Notes under the pieces: model-generated
The model's database searches: none
The model's input: only the letters and a program-made list of their open reading frames with translations
Told to the model about the DNA's origin: nothing
Shown here: positions 7,135-14,587 of the stretch, piece by piece
How the letters are laid out: every line of letters starts with the position of its first letter
How positions within the stretch are numbered: the first letter of the stretch is position 1
Source of the DNA: Gordonia crocea
Lineage (GTDB): Bacteria > Actinomycetota > Actinomycetes > Mycobacteriales > Mycobacteriaceae
Direction of reading: 5' to 3'
Assembly (NCBI RefSeq): GCF_009932435.1
Contig: NZ_BJOU01000001.1
Span: forward strand, 434,001 to 498,000
DNA length: 64,000 bases
Position numbers and translations under genes: made by a program

Positions 7135-8331
7135 ATGCCGTTCGACGTCGCCCATGCCCGTGGGCTCTACCCCGTGCTGGGAGACGGCTGGATCCGGCTC
7201 GATCCGCAGGCCGGCGCGCCGATCCCGGCGTCGGTCGCCACGGCGGTCTCCTCCGGGTTCCGGCAGATCGTGTCCGACCCCGGTGATGCGAACCCGGGCG
7301 CCCGGGCGTCGGCCGCGGCGTTGACGGCGGCCCGCCGGGCCGTGGCGGATCTGGTGAAGGGGGATGCGGCCGGCGTCGTCCTCGGCCCGTCGGCGGCGCA
7401 TCTGGTGATGGGCCTGGTCGATGCGTTGGGCGCCCAATCCTGGTGGGGAACCGAGGTGCTGGTCTCGCGCGACAGCGATCCGGCCACCACGGTGCCGTGG
7501 GAACGCCGGGCGCAGGCCTATGGTGCACGGATTAGGTGGGCCCAGACCGATATCGAAACCGGGACGATCCCGCTCGAGGAATACCTCGAGAAGATCGGCT
7601 CGGCGACGAAGGTCGTGGCCGTGCCGCTCGCCTCGTCGACCACGGGGGCCATCACCGATATCTCCGAGATCGCGGCGAAGGCGCGCGAGGCCGAGGCGCT
7701 GTTCGTCGTCGACGCCACCGCGGCGGCGCCCTACCTGCCGCTCGACATCGGCGAGCTCGGTGCCGATGTGCTCATCGTGTCGGCGCACCGGTGGGGTGGT
7801 CCGCGCCTGGCCGCGATGGTGTTCGCCGATCCGACGGTGATCGACCGCCTCGACGCCGTCGCCCTTGACGGGACCACCGCGGGTCCGGCCCGGTTGGAGC
7901 TGGTCACCCCCGGCGGCGGCCTGCTCGCCGGGCTGAGCGCGTCGGTGGAGCATTTGGCCGCGCTCGACGATGCGGCGCTGGGCAAGCGCCGCCGTCGCCT
8001 GGCCACGTCGATGGATGCGCTGTACGAGTATTTGCAGCGGTTGGATTTCTACCTGGTCACCACCCTGGAGAGCCTCTCGTCGGTCCGCGTCTTCGGTATC
8101 ACCGAGCACCGGGTGCCGATCACCAGCTTCATGGTCGACGGGGTGCCGGCGCCGCATGTGGTGAAACGGTTGGCCGACAACGGGATCCGCGCTGTGGCAG
8201 GGGTGCCCAGCGGCATGCTCGAGCAGCTCGGCGTCGCGGACGCCGGCGGTGCGGTGACCATCGGCCTCGGCCCGTATTCGACGCCATACGAGGTCGACCA
8301 CCTCGTGCGGACACTCGGCTCGTTGGCCTGA
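7135..8331 (+). CDS. class V aminotransferase / cysteine-desulfurase-like protein lacking the PLP lysine
   Basis: A 398-residue fold-type I protein resembling mycobacterial Rv3778c, also next to bpa. The class V layout is present: LASSTTGAITDISEIAAKA, VDATAAAPYLPLDI. At the cofactor site the usual S-x-H-K-x-x-G-P reads SAHRWGGP, so R219 stands where the Schiff-base lysine should be. The family's usual activity (cysteine desulfurase/aminotransferase) may thus be lost. It is divergent from bpa, with about 45 bases between starts. The start at 7135 gives the normal family length. Pseudoenzyme status is inferred, and another lysine might serve. Confidence 0.75.
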   Translation: MPFDVAHARGLYPVLGDGWIRLDPQAGAPIPASVATAVSSGFRQIVSDPGDANPGARASAAALTAARRAVADLVKGDAAGVVLGPSAAHLVMGLVDALGAQSWWGTEVLVSRDSDPATTVPWERRAQAYGARIRWAQTDIETGTIPLEEYLEKIGSATKVVAVPLASSTTGAITDISEIAAKAREAEALFVVDATAAAPYLPLDIGELGADVLIVSAHRWGGPRLAAMVFADPTVIDRLDAVALDGTTAGPARLELVTPGGGLLAGLSASVEHLAALDDAALGKRRRRLATSMDALYEYLQRLDFYLVTTLESLSSVRVFGITEHRVPITSFMVDGVPAPHVVKRLADNGIRAVAGVPSGMLEQLGVADAGGAVTIGLGPYSTPYEVDHLVRTLGSLA

Positions 8332-8367
8332 GTTCCGCACTATCGACAACTACTAATTCGTCATGGT

Positions 8368-8389
8368 GTGTCACTTCACTAACTGACAC
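8368..8389. promoter_or_regulatory. inverted repeat upstream of the MarR gene
   Basis: GTGTCA and TGACAC are separated by 10 bases, about 40 bases upstream of the marR start. A second, offset pair CTAAC/GTTAG lies at 8379-8396. The size and place fit an autoregulatory MarR operator. Confidence 0.45.
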
Positions 8390-8428
8390 CCGTTAGAATC
8401 TCCCCCATCGGGGAGGTGAGATGAGCGG

Positions 8429-8974
8429 ATGGCTGCGTTGTCAGAGTTTCATGATGGGCCCGCCGGGGACGACGGCGAGGTGCAGCGTGCCGCGGATACC
8501 GGCAGGCTGACCGACGCCGAGCACCGCGCGTGGCGCTCGGTCGTCCAGGGGGGCTGGCGTCTGTTCGCCCAGATCAATCAGGGGCTCGCGGATGCGGGGT
8601 TCTCGTCCACGCCGGATTTGCGGGTGATGGAGGTGTTGGGTCGGGCCGAGCGGATGCGCATCTCCGATATCGCCGCGGCCACCCACATCCAGATGAGCAC
8701 GATCTCCCGGCAGATCGCCCGGCTCGTCGATCAAGGATTGGTCGAGCGCGTCGACGAGGTCAAGGGCGACGACGCCCGCCACCGGTGGGTGCGCCCGACC
8801 AAGGCGGGCCGCGAGTACCTCCAGGGCCTGGTCGAGGCCCGCGACGATCAGGTGCACAAGCATGTTGTGGAGGTCCTCGGTGACGAGGACTTCCAGACCC
8901 TGGGTAGGTTGTTCGGCAAGTTGGCCGACAACGGGGAAGCATGTTCCGACGCCGAGGATTCTTCGCAGCACTGA
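8429..8974 (+). CDS. MarR family transcriptional regulator
   Basis: A 181-residue winged-helix regulator. The DNA-binding part runs from about residue 55: LRVMEVLGRAERMRISDIAAATHIQMSTISRQIARLVDQGLVERV, with the wing DDARHRWVRPTKAGREYLQ. It would bind as a dimer to a palindromic operator, probably the repeat at 8368-8389. The start at 8429 has GGGAGGTG 10-18 bases upstream, rather far; an out-of-frame ATG at 8421 would open only a 19-codon frame. Its 3' end overlaps the next gene by 34 bases, so it is likely co-transcribed with the secreted peptidase. Confidence 0.85.
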   Translation: MAALSEFHDGPAGDDGEVQRAADTGRLTDAEHRAWRSVVQGGWRLFAQINQGLADAGFSSTPDLRVMEVLGRAERMRISDIAAATHIQMSTISRQIARLVDQGLVERVDEVKGDDARHRWVRPTKAGREYLQGLVEARDDQVHKHVVEVLGDEDFQTLGRLFGKLADNGEACSDAEDSSQH

Positions 8975-9672
8975 CCATCGTCGCCGCCGGCGCATCGCTG
9001 GGGTTGACGTCCTCCGCCGAGGCGGCGCCGCATCAGGCCGCTTCCGCGGTTCCGGTGGGCACAATCGCGGTCTCGACTTCGGGGCACGCCTGCCTCACCC
9101 GCTCGTCGGCGCCGACCGCCAATGTCGAATGCGGTGCGTCGCTGGTGCAGAAATGGCTGCGTTCGCGGGGCCAGGCGTCGGTGGTCCGGCACACTGTCCT
9201 CGTCCCGGCGGGCACCGTCGGCGGCTGGCCGTCGTCGACGACGGGCGGTGTCTGCGGGTTCAGCGGCCTCGCCGTCCGGCCGACGGGAATGCACCACTGC
9301 GACGGGATCACCTTCGTCGACCCGATCTCGGACCGCGATCTGATCCGCACCCGGCTGGCGGCCTTCACCATGCTGGCGCACGAGTCGGCGCACGGCGTCC
9401 AGGAGCGGCGCGGCAAGGATCCGGTCGCGGCCTATCTCGTGCGCGACCGTTCCGCGATGCTTCCGATGGAACAGCAGGCCGACTGCTGGGCCGGCGCCGC
9501 GCTGAACTGGGCGATCCGACAGAACCACTTCGACGCCGGGCAGCTGCCCGCGGCCCGCGCCTTCTTCCGGTCCATCGGCCATCCGGGTTCCGGACACGGC
9601 AGCGGGGCCGCGCGCGAGGCCCAGCTGCTCCAGGGCTACGCCGGCGGTGCCAAGGCGTGCGGGTTGGCCTGA
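8941..9672 (+). CDS. secreted putative neutral zinc metallopeptidase
   Basis: A 243-residue exported protein with a signal peptide (FFAALTIVAAGASLGL, cleavage near AEA-A). It has the zinc-peptidase motif HESAH (H147, E148, H151) followed by VQE, and MEQQADCWAG at 176-185, the second conserved block of the neutral zinc metallopeptidase family (PF04228; E and D-C-x-A-G). Cysteine pairs (51/64, 105/120) suggest disulfides. It would act outside the cell; substrates are unknown. It starts inside the marR gene, so the regulator probably controls it. Confidence 0.75.
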   Translation: MFRRRGFFAALTIVAAGASLGLTSSAEAAPHQAASAVPVGTIAVSTSGHACLTRSSAPTANVECGASLVQKWLRSRGQASVVRHTVLVPAGTVGGWPSSTTGGVCGFSGLAVRPTGMHHCDGITFVDPISDRDLIRTRLAAFTMLAHESAHGVQERRGKDPVAAYLVRDRSAMLPMEQQADCWAGAALNWAIRQNHFDAGQLPAARAFFRSIGHPGSGHGSGAAREAQLLQGYAGGAKACGLA

Positions 9673-9685
9673 GTCCCGGTCCGGC

Positions 9686-9702
9686 GGGGTTCGTCGAACC
9701 CC
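9686..9702. terminator. hairpin between convergent genes
   Basis: GGGGTTC and GAACCCC with a three-base loop lie in the 30-base gap between the peptidase and quinone oxidoreductase stops. Likely a bidirectional terminator. Confidence 0.45.
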
Positions 9703-10677
9703 CTACTGCGGTTCGACGGTGAGCAGCACTTTGCCGATCGCCTCGCCGCTGTCGAGGCGCTCGTGCGCCTGCGCGGCGTCGGCCAACGGGAAGGTCGAAT
9801 CGATGACCGGCTTCACGGTGCCCTCGGCCAACAGCGGCAGGGTGGTCTCCAGCGTCGCGGCCACCACCTCGGCTTTCCCGCCGGCGCCGTAAAGCGGGCG
9901 GGAGCGCAGGGCCGTGCCGTGCACCGAGGCGCGTTTGGCGAGGAGCTTGGCGATGTTGAGGTTGCCCGACACCCCGCCCTGCATCCCGATGATGACCAGG
10001 CGCCCGCCGATGGCCAGCGCGTCGACGTTGCGTTCCAGGTACTTCGCCCCCATGATGTCGAGGATGACGTCGGCGCCGCCCTCGTCGACGATCACCTGGG
10101 TGAAGTCCTGCTCGGCGTAGTTGACCGTGATGTCGGCGCCCAAAGCGCGGCAGGCGCCGAGCTTTTCGGGGGTGCGGGCGGTCACCGCGACGCGGGCGCC
10201 GAGATGCTTGGCGAGCTGGATCGCGTGGGTGCCGATGCCGCTGCTGCCGCCGTGGATGAGCAGCGTCTCGCCGGCTTTCAGCCCGGCGGTGAGCACGAGG
10301 TTGGAAATCGTCGTGCAGGCCACCTCCGGGATCCCCGCCGCAGCGACGAGGTCGACGGCGGTGGGCACCGGGATCACCTGCGCCGCGGGGACGGCGGCGT
10401 ACTCGGCGTAGCCGCCGCCGGACAGCAGCGCGCACACCGGGTCGCCGACGCGGAACTCGGTGATGTGCTCGCCGACCTGTGCGACGGTGCCGGAGACCTC
10501 CAGGCCGAGGATCTCGCTGGCCCCGGGCGGCGGCGGGTACAGGCCGCGCCGTTGCAGCAGGTCGGCACGGTTGATGCCGGCGGCGGCGACGCGGATGAGG
10601 ATCTCGTTGTTGGCGACCTCGGGGACCGGGGCGTCGGCGACGCTCAGTTCGCCGTCGTGGCAGGCAATGACTCGCAT
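9703..10677 (-). CDS. NAD(P)H-quinone oxidoreductase (zinc-free MDR, PIG3-like)
   Basis: A 324-residue medium-chain dehydrogenase of the quinone oxidoreductase type. The N-terminal catalytic part contains AGINRADLLQRRGLYPPPPG and LGLEVSGTVAQVG; the Rossmann part contains LIHGGSSGIGTHAIQLAKHLGARV. No structural zinc cysteine cluster is seen, as in the QOR/PIG3 subgroup, which reduces quinones with NADPH. It resembles mycobacterial Rv3777, which also lies near Rv3778c and bpa, so the neighbourhood is conserved. The start at 10677 gives the family N-terminus MRVIACHDGE; a further ATG lies at 10695. Confidence 0.85.
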   Translation of the reverse strand: MRVIACHDGELSVADAPVPEVANNEILIRVAAAGINRADLLQRRGLYPPPPGASEILGLEVSGTVAQVGEHITEFRVGDPVCALLSGGGYAEYAAVPAAQVIPVPTAVDLVAAAGIPEVACTTISNLVLTAGLKAGETLLIHGGSSGIGTHAIQLAKHLGARVAVTARTPEKLGACRALGADITVNYAEQDFTQVIVDEGGADVILDIMGAKYLERNVDALAIGGRLVIIGMQGGVSGNLNIAKLLAKRASVHGTALRSRPLYGAGGKAEVVAATLETTLPLLAEGTVKPVIDSTFPLADAAQAHERLDSGEAIGKVLLTVEPQ

Positions 10678-10727
10678 GGTCTGATGCTGGCACACGGCGC
10701 GCCGGAAGTCCCGTCTGCGGAGCGGAC

Positions 10728-11465
10728 TCAGCGGGATCGGCGCGGGCGGTTGCCCTTCGGCTTGCCCGGAGTCTGTCCCGCCGCCTGGCGGGCGGCGCGC
10801 TTGGCGGCTGCCTTCTCTTTGGCCGAGCGTTTTGGTGCCGCCTCGGCGGACCCGCGCGACGAGCCGGGTTTACGGCCGCGGACGATGCCGACGAACTCGT
10901 CGGCGAGCGCCGAGGTCGGCTGGGCCCACAGCAGCCCGACGGTGCTGGTGGGCATCCCGGTGACCGGCCGGTAGACCAGGTCGCGCCGGTGGTGGAGCCG
11001 GGCCAGCGACTGTGGGACGAGCAGCACTCCGACCCCGGCGGCCACCAGTTCGATCGCATCGGCGGTGGTCGCCGGTCGGTGGTCGACGGCGGTGCCGGGT
11101 CGGTCGTCGACGAGGAGCGGTTCGTCGAGGGGCCACAGCAGGTTCTCGTCGTCGAGGTCGGTCGGGGCGAGTTCGTCGCCGGCGGTCAGGACGTGGTCCT
11201 TGGGGAGGACGACGACCGTGGTCTCCTCGTACAGCGTGATCGTGTGGTGCGGGCCGGGGTCGCCGTGCGCCAGGGCATCGGGGAGTCGGGTGAGCGCCAT
11301 GTCGGCGGTGGCGGTGCCGATCGCCGCGGCCGTCTGCGCCACCTCGAGCGCGTCCAGGATCAGTGGGATCGACGGATGCCGGTCCGCCCAGATCCGCGCC
11401 CATTTGGCCGGTGTCGCGCCGGGCACGTAGGCGAGGCGGAAGGCCGCCGGCTGCTCGTCGGGCAT
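10728..11465 (-). CDS. LysR-type effector-binding domain protein without a DNA-binding domain
   Basis: A 245-residue protein that starts directly in the periplasmic-binding-like effector domain of LysR regulators (FRLAYVPGATPAKWARIWADRHP, then VVLPKDHVLTAGDELAPTDL, and LVAAGVGVLLVPQSLAR). The N-terminal helix-turn-helix that makes LysR proteins bind DNA is absent, and no upstream in-frame extension is available because the MFS stop precedes it. About 45 residues at the C-terminus are a Lys/Arg/Ala-rich tail (SAKEKAAAKRAARQAAGQ), which could bind nucleic acid instead. It directly follows the MFS exporter gene (one base apart), so it may modulate or sense the exported compound. Confidence 0.7.
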   Translation of the reverse strand: MPDEQPAAFRLAYVPGATPAKWARIWADRHPSIPLILDALEVAQTAAAIGTATADMALTRLPDALAHGDPGPHHTITLYEETTVVVLPKDHVLTAGDELAPTDLDDENLLWPLDEPLLVDDRPGTAVDHRPATTADAIELVAAGVGVLLVPQSLARLHHRRDLVYRPVTGMPTSTVGLLWAQPTSALADEFVGIVRGRKPGSSRGSAEAAPKRSAKEKAAAKRAARQAAGQTPGKPKGNRPRRSR

Positions 11466-11466
11466 C

Positions 11467-12951
11467 TCAGACGTCCTCGATGACCGGGCTCGGCCGGGCC
11501 GCGGGGATGGCCAGCGCTACCAGGGCCGCAACGGCGCAGGCCACCAGCGAGATCAGGGCGGCGGTGAGATAGCCGGAGACGTCGGGGACGTTGCGGGTGT
11601 GGCCGTCGGCGTCGAGGACCGGCACCATCGACCAGGTGAGGATCATGCCCACCAGGGCGGCCGACGTCGACGTGCCGATAACCCGCATCAGGGCGTTGAC
11701 GCCGTTGGCCTCGCCGGTCTGCGCCACCGGGACCGCGCGCATGATCAGCGCCGGCATGGCGGCGTAGGCGGTGCCCAACCCGGCGCCGCTGATGCACGCG
11801 ATGATCAGCATCAACCACCAGGTGAACGGCACGTCGGTGGTCAGCGGCAGCAGCAGCACGGCGTAGGCCAGGCCCAAGCCGGCCCCGCCCAGGGCCAGCG
11901 CGGTGCGAGGTCCGTACCGGTCGGTGATCCATGAACTCACGTGGGAGAAGAGGAACATCAGGATGCCGCTGGGCGCCAGGACCAGCGCCGCGGTGGCCAT
12001 CTGGTAGCCCAGTCCCAGTTCGCTGGTGGTCGGCGCCATCAGGAGCTGGATCGGCATGATCTGCATCGAGTAGAACGCGAAGCCGGTGGCGATCGACGCG
12101 ACGTTGGTCAGCAACACCGGCCGCCCGGCCGCCAGGCGCAGGTCGATGAGCGGGGTGGGCCGGCGCAGTTCGTAGGTGCACCACAGGGCGGCGATGACGG
12201 CCAGCGCGACGAACATCCCCACCGTCTTCGGCGACCCCCACCCCCACGTCGCCCCCATGGACAGCGGCAACAGCAGACAGGTGAGCATGGCCGCGAGTCC
12301 GAGGGCGCCGAGCGAGTCGAAGTGGCCGCCCGCGCGGCCGGTGCTCTCCGGGACGGTCAGCATGATCCCGATGCCGGCCAGGGCGGCGGCGAGGGCGCAC
12401 AACCAGAACAGGACGTGCCAGCCGACGAACTCGGCGATCGACGCGGCGACCGGAAGCCCCAGCGCGCCACCGATCCCCAGCGAGGCGCTCATGGCGCCGA
12501 CGGAGGCGCCGAGGCGGCGCGGCGGGACGATGTCGCGCATAGCCGAAATCCCGAGGGCGATGGTGCCGAAGCCGAGCCCCTGCAGACCGCGGCCGATGAG
12601 GAACGGCAGGAGCGACCCGGACACGGCGCAGACCACCGATCCGAGGGCGACCGCACCCATGCTGGCCAGCAGCATGCGGCGCTTGCCGTACATGTCGCCG
12701 AGCCGCCCGCCGATCGGGGTGATCACCGCCCCGACGAGCAGGGTGACGGTCAACGCCCAGGTGGCGTGCTCGTCGCGTGCGTGCAGCAGGGTCGGGAGCT
12801 TGGGGATGAGGGGGACGATGACGGTCTGCATGAGCGCCACCACGATCCCGGCCGCGGACAGGACGACCACCGCGGCGCGCGGGTGGCGCTCCTCGTCGGG
12901 ACCGGCCGCGGGTGCCGTCTTCTCGGTCGTCACGATTACCTCCGCTGTCAC
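11467..12951 (-). CDS. MFS drug exporter (DHA2-like)
   Basis: A 494-residue major facilitator with about 14 hydrophobic segments, the size of DHA2/EmrB-type drug-proton antiporters. Recognisable parts are the loop GGRLGDMYGKRRMLLAS after the second helix and the motif C-like GGALGLPVAASIAE in the fifth. It probably expels a hydrophobic or amphipathic compound. The first about 25 residues are a hydrophilic cytosolic tail. It is followed after one base by the LysR effector-domain gene, so the pair is likely one transcript. The substrate cannot be inferred. Confidence 0.85.
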   Translation of the reverse strand: MTAEVIVTTEKTAPAAGPDEERHPRAAVVVLSAAGIVVALMQTVIVPLIPKLPTLLHARDEHATWALTVTLLVGAVITPIGGRLGDMYGKRRMLLASMGAVALGSVVCAVSGSLLPFLIGRGLQGLGFGTIALGISAMRDIVPPRRLGASVGAMSASLGIGGALGLPVAASIAEFVGWHVLFWLCALAAALAGIGIMLTVPESTGRAGGHFDSLGALGLAAMLTCLLLPLSMGATWGWGSPKTVGMFVALAVIAALWCTYELRRPTPLIDLRLAAGRPVLLTNVASIATGFAFYSMQIMPIQLLMAPTTSELGLGYQMATAALVLAPSGILMFLFSHVSSWITDRYGPRTALALGGAGLGLAYAVLLLPLTTDVPFTWWLMLIIACISGAGLGTAYAAMPALIMRAVPVAQTGEANGVNALMRVIGTSTSAALVGMILTWSMVPVLDADGHTRNVPDVSGYLTAALISLVACAVAALVALAIPAARPSPVIEDV

Positions 12952-13005
12952 GCTAACCCGTGACCGACCGGGGCCCCTAACCGAGACGGCCCTCAGCGAG
13001 ACGAC

Positions 13006-14295
13006 TCAGCGGCGCAGACCCTTGCCGTGGGCGAAGTCGGCCGACCGCCCAGCCATCTGCATCCGGTGCCAGTTCTCGCGATGGCGGCACATCAACTTCT
13101 CGTGCCACCGGGAGAAGGCGGGAGAGATCCGGCGCAGGGTCTCGACGGTGAAGACGAGCGGGTAGCGCAGGAGGATCAGGGCGATGCCGGGGAGCGGGTT
13201 GGGCATGTCGTACTTCCGGCGGGTCCACGGGAACATGTAGATGCTCGAGTAGGCGGCGTACATGGCGGCGTTGTACTTGCCGCGCAGTTTGGCCAAGCCG
13301 GTCGCGTCGTCGGTGGTGAATGCCGCGGGGAAGGATTCGATCAGCTCGGCGCCGTCCTTTCCGGCGTCGTAGCTGCGGGTGAGGTTGACGAAGGCCAGCA
13401 GCCGCAGGGCCTCGCTGATGGTGGACGGGTACCAGGTCGTCCGCACGCCCAGCAGATGGCCAAGGTAGCGCTGGTAGTGCAGCAGGGCGCGGATCTCGCG
13501 CGGGGTGGTCTGGATACCGGTGAGCCACAGCGCCATCGCCGGAACGACGCTGCCGCCCATCAGGGTGAGCAGTTGGTAGGACTGGCTGATCGGTGCGCCC
13601 CAGCGTTCCCGGTCCCATTCGGGGTGCTCGGCAACCGTCCGGCGGACCCACACGTGCATCACCCGTACGCGCATCGCCGTCGCCCGTCCGGCCGAACCCG
13701 GGGTGAGCAGGGCGCCGGGCTGCGAGGTGTCGATCCAGAACTTCGCGGTCTCCAGGAACCGGCGCAGGGCGTTGTCTCCGGCGTACCCGCCGGCCAGGGA
13801 CAGCGGCTTGGCGACCGCCGCCTCGGTGTACATCTCCAGCGTCTCGCCGCCGGCGACGCTGAACAGGGCGGTGCCCCAGCGGCGCCAGATCTGCTCGCCC
13901 TGGGCGATCAGATCCGGGTCCACCCAGCCGGGGACCTCCTCGAACTCGGCGAACAGCTCGACCATCGCCGGGGGCGGGTTGTCGAGACTGTCGATGCCGT
14001 TGGTCAGCGCCTCGTCGAGAAGGGCGCGCGCCTGCTCGCCGCCGAGGCTGCCGTACACCTCGCCGACGAAGCGCTCGGCGACGGCGTCGGTGGCGAACAT
14101 CTCCTCGGCGAAGGTCGCCAGGTGCTCGGGTTCGGGGAAAAGGTCGGTGCCGGTGAGCCGCCGGGACAGGCCGCGCACCCGGTTGAGCCACGGGCGGCCG
14201 AGCGCCGCGTCGTAGGTGACGGCCGACGGGAAGCCGCCGTTGGCTGTGGCCGACACGGCGTCGGCGGACGTTTCGGGTGACAGGCTGGTGGACAC
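13006..14295 (-). CDS. oxygenase MpaB / DUF2236 family protein (1)
   Basis: A 429-residue member of the MpaB/latex-clearing-protein family, presumed b-type haem oxygenases. The long form here has RVRVMHVWVRRTVAEH (conserved Arg/His), NLTRSYDAGKDGAELI and a C-terminal SRWHEKLMCRHRENWHRMQ. In the family, conserved histidines and an arginine bind haem. The GTG start at 14295 has GAGGAGG eight bases upstream. An inverted repeat at 14314-14339 overlaps a likely -10 element, so it is probably repressed. It is one of three DUF2236 genes in the window; the substrate is unknown. Confidence 0.75.
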   Translation of the reverse strand: MSTSLSPETSADAVSATANGGFPSAVTYDAALGRPWLNRVRGLSRRLTGTDLFPEPEHLATFAEEMFATDAVAERFVGEVYGSLGGEQARALLDEALTNGIDSLDNPPPAMVELFAEFEEVPGWVDPDLIAQGEQIWRRWGTALFSVAGGETLEMYTEAAVAKPLSLAGGYAGDNALRRFLETAKFWIDTSQPGALLTPGSAGRATAMRVRVMHVWVRRTVAEHPEWDRERWGAPISQSYQLLTLMGGSVVPAMALWLTGIQTTPREIRALLHYQRYLGHLLGVRTTWYPSTISEALRLLAFVNLTRSYDAGKDGAELIESFPAAFTTDDATGLAKLRGKYNAAMYAAYSSIYMFPWTRRKYDMPNPLPGIALILLRYPLVFTVETLRRISPAFSRWHEKLMCRHRENWHRMQMAGRSADFAHGKGLRR

Positions 14296-14313
14296 GACGA
14301 CCTCCTCAAGGAT

Positions 14314-14339
14314 TGAGACGGATCATACATATCGTCTCA
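14314..14339. promoter_or_regulatory. TetR-like operator upstream of the MpaB gene
   Basis: TGAGACG and CGTCTCA (seven-base arms) are separated by 12 bases. On the minus strand the spacer includes TATGAT, a good -10 hexamer, 20-45 bases before the GTG start at 14295. Binding there would block transcription. No adjacent regulator gene is seen. Confidence 0.5.
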
Positions 14340-14587
14340 TTCTGGTGTCGAGTCCGGCGCCGATCGCCGTGGTCACCGACGCCGCCACCACCGTCGTCGG
14401 TCCGGTTTGTCGACGGGTGGGGCCCAGAGTCCGGAAAGGTAGAGCCACAGAAAGGTCTCGCTGGGGATGCCCCAGGTGTCGTGGGTGGAGGGGTACATCG
14501 CTTGCACCGTTCCGTGACCGATTCCACGGATAATCCTCAGGCGGCACATGGGCGTGTTTTCCCAGTTCAGGCGGGAGAATCGCCAGG
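14340..14587. other. intergenic region without a recognisable gene
   Basis: About 250 bases between the MpaB promoter and the 3' end of the J-like protein gene. The small open frames here have neither start signals nor recognisable products. No repeat, tRNA or riboswitch-like structure was seen. Confidence 0.5.

Noticed and set aside
7090..8349. 5' extension of bpa to nearly 600 codons
   Set aside because: The upstream part is antisense to the aminotransferase gene and unlike any Bpa; the true protein starts at 7089 or 7080.
8421..8480. Short leader peptide starting at ATG 8421 ahead of marR
   Set aside because: It stops after 19 codons, has no telling composition, and its spacing to the GGAGG is too short.
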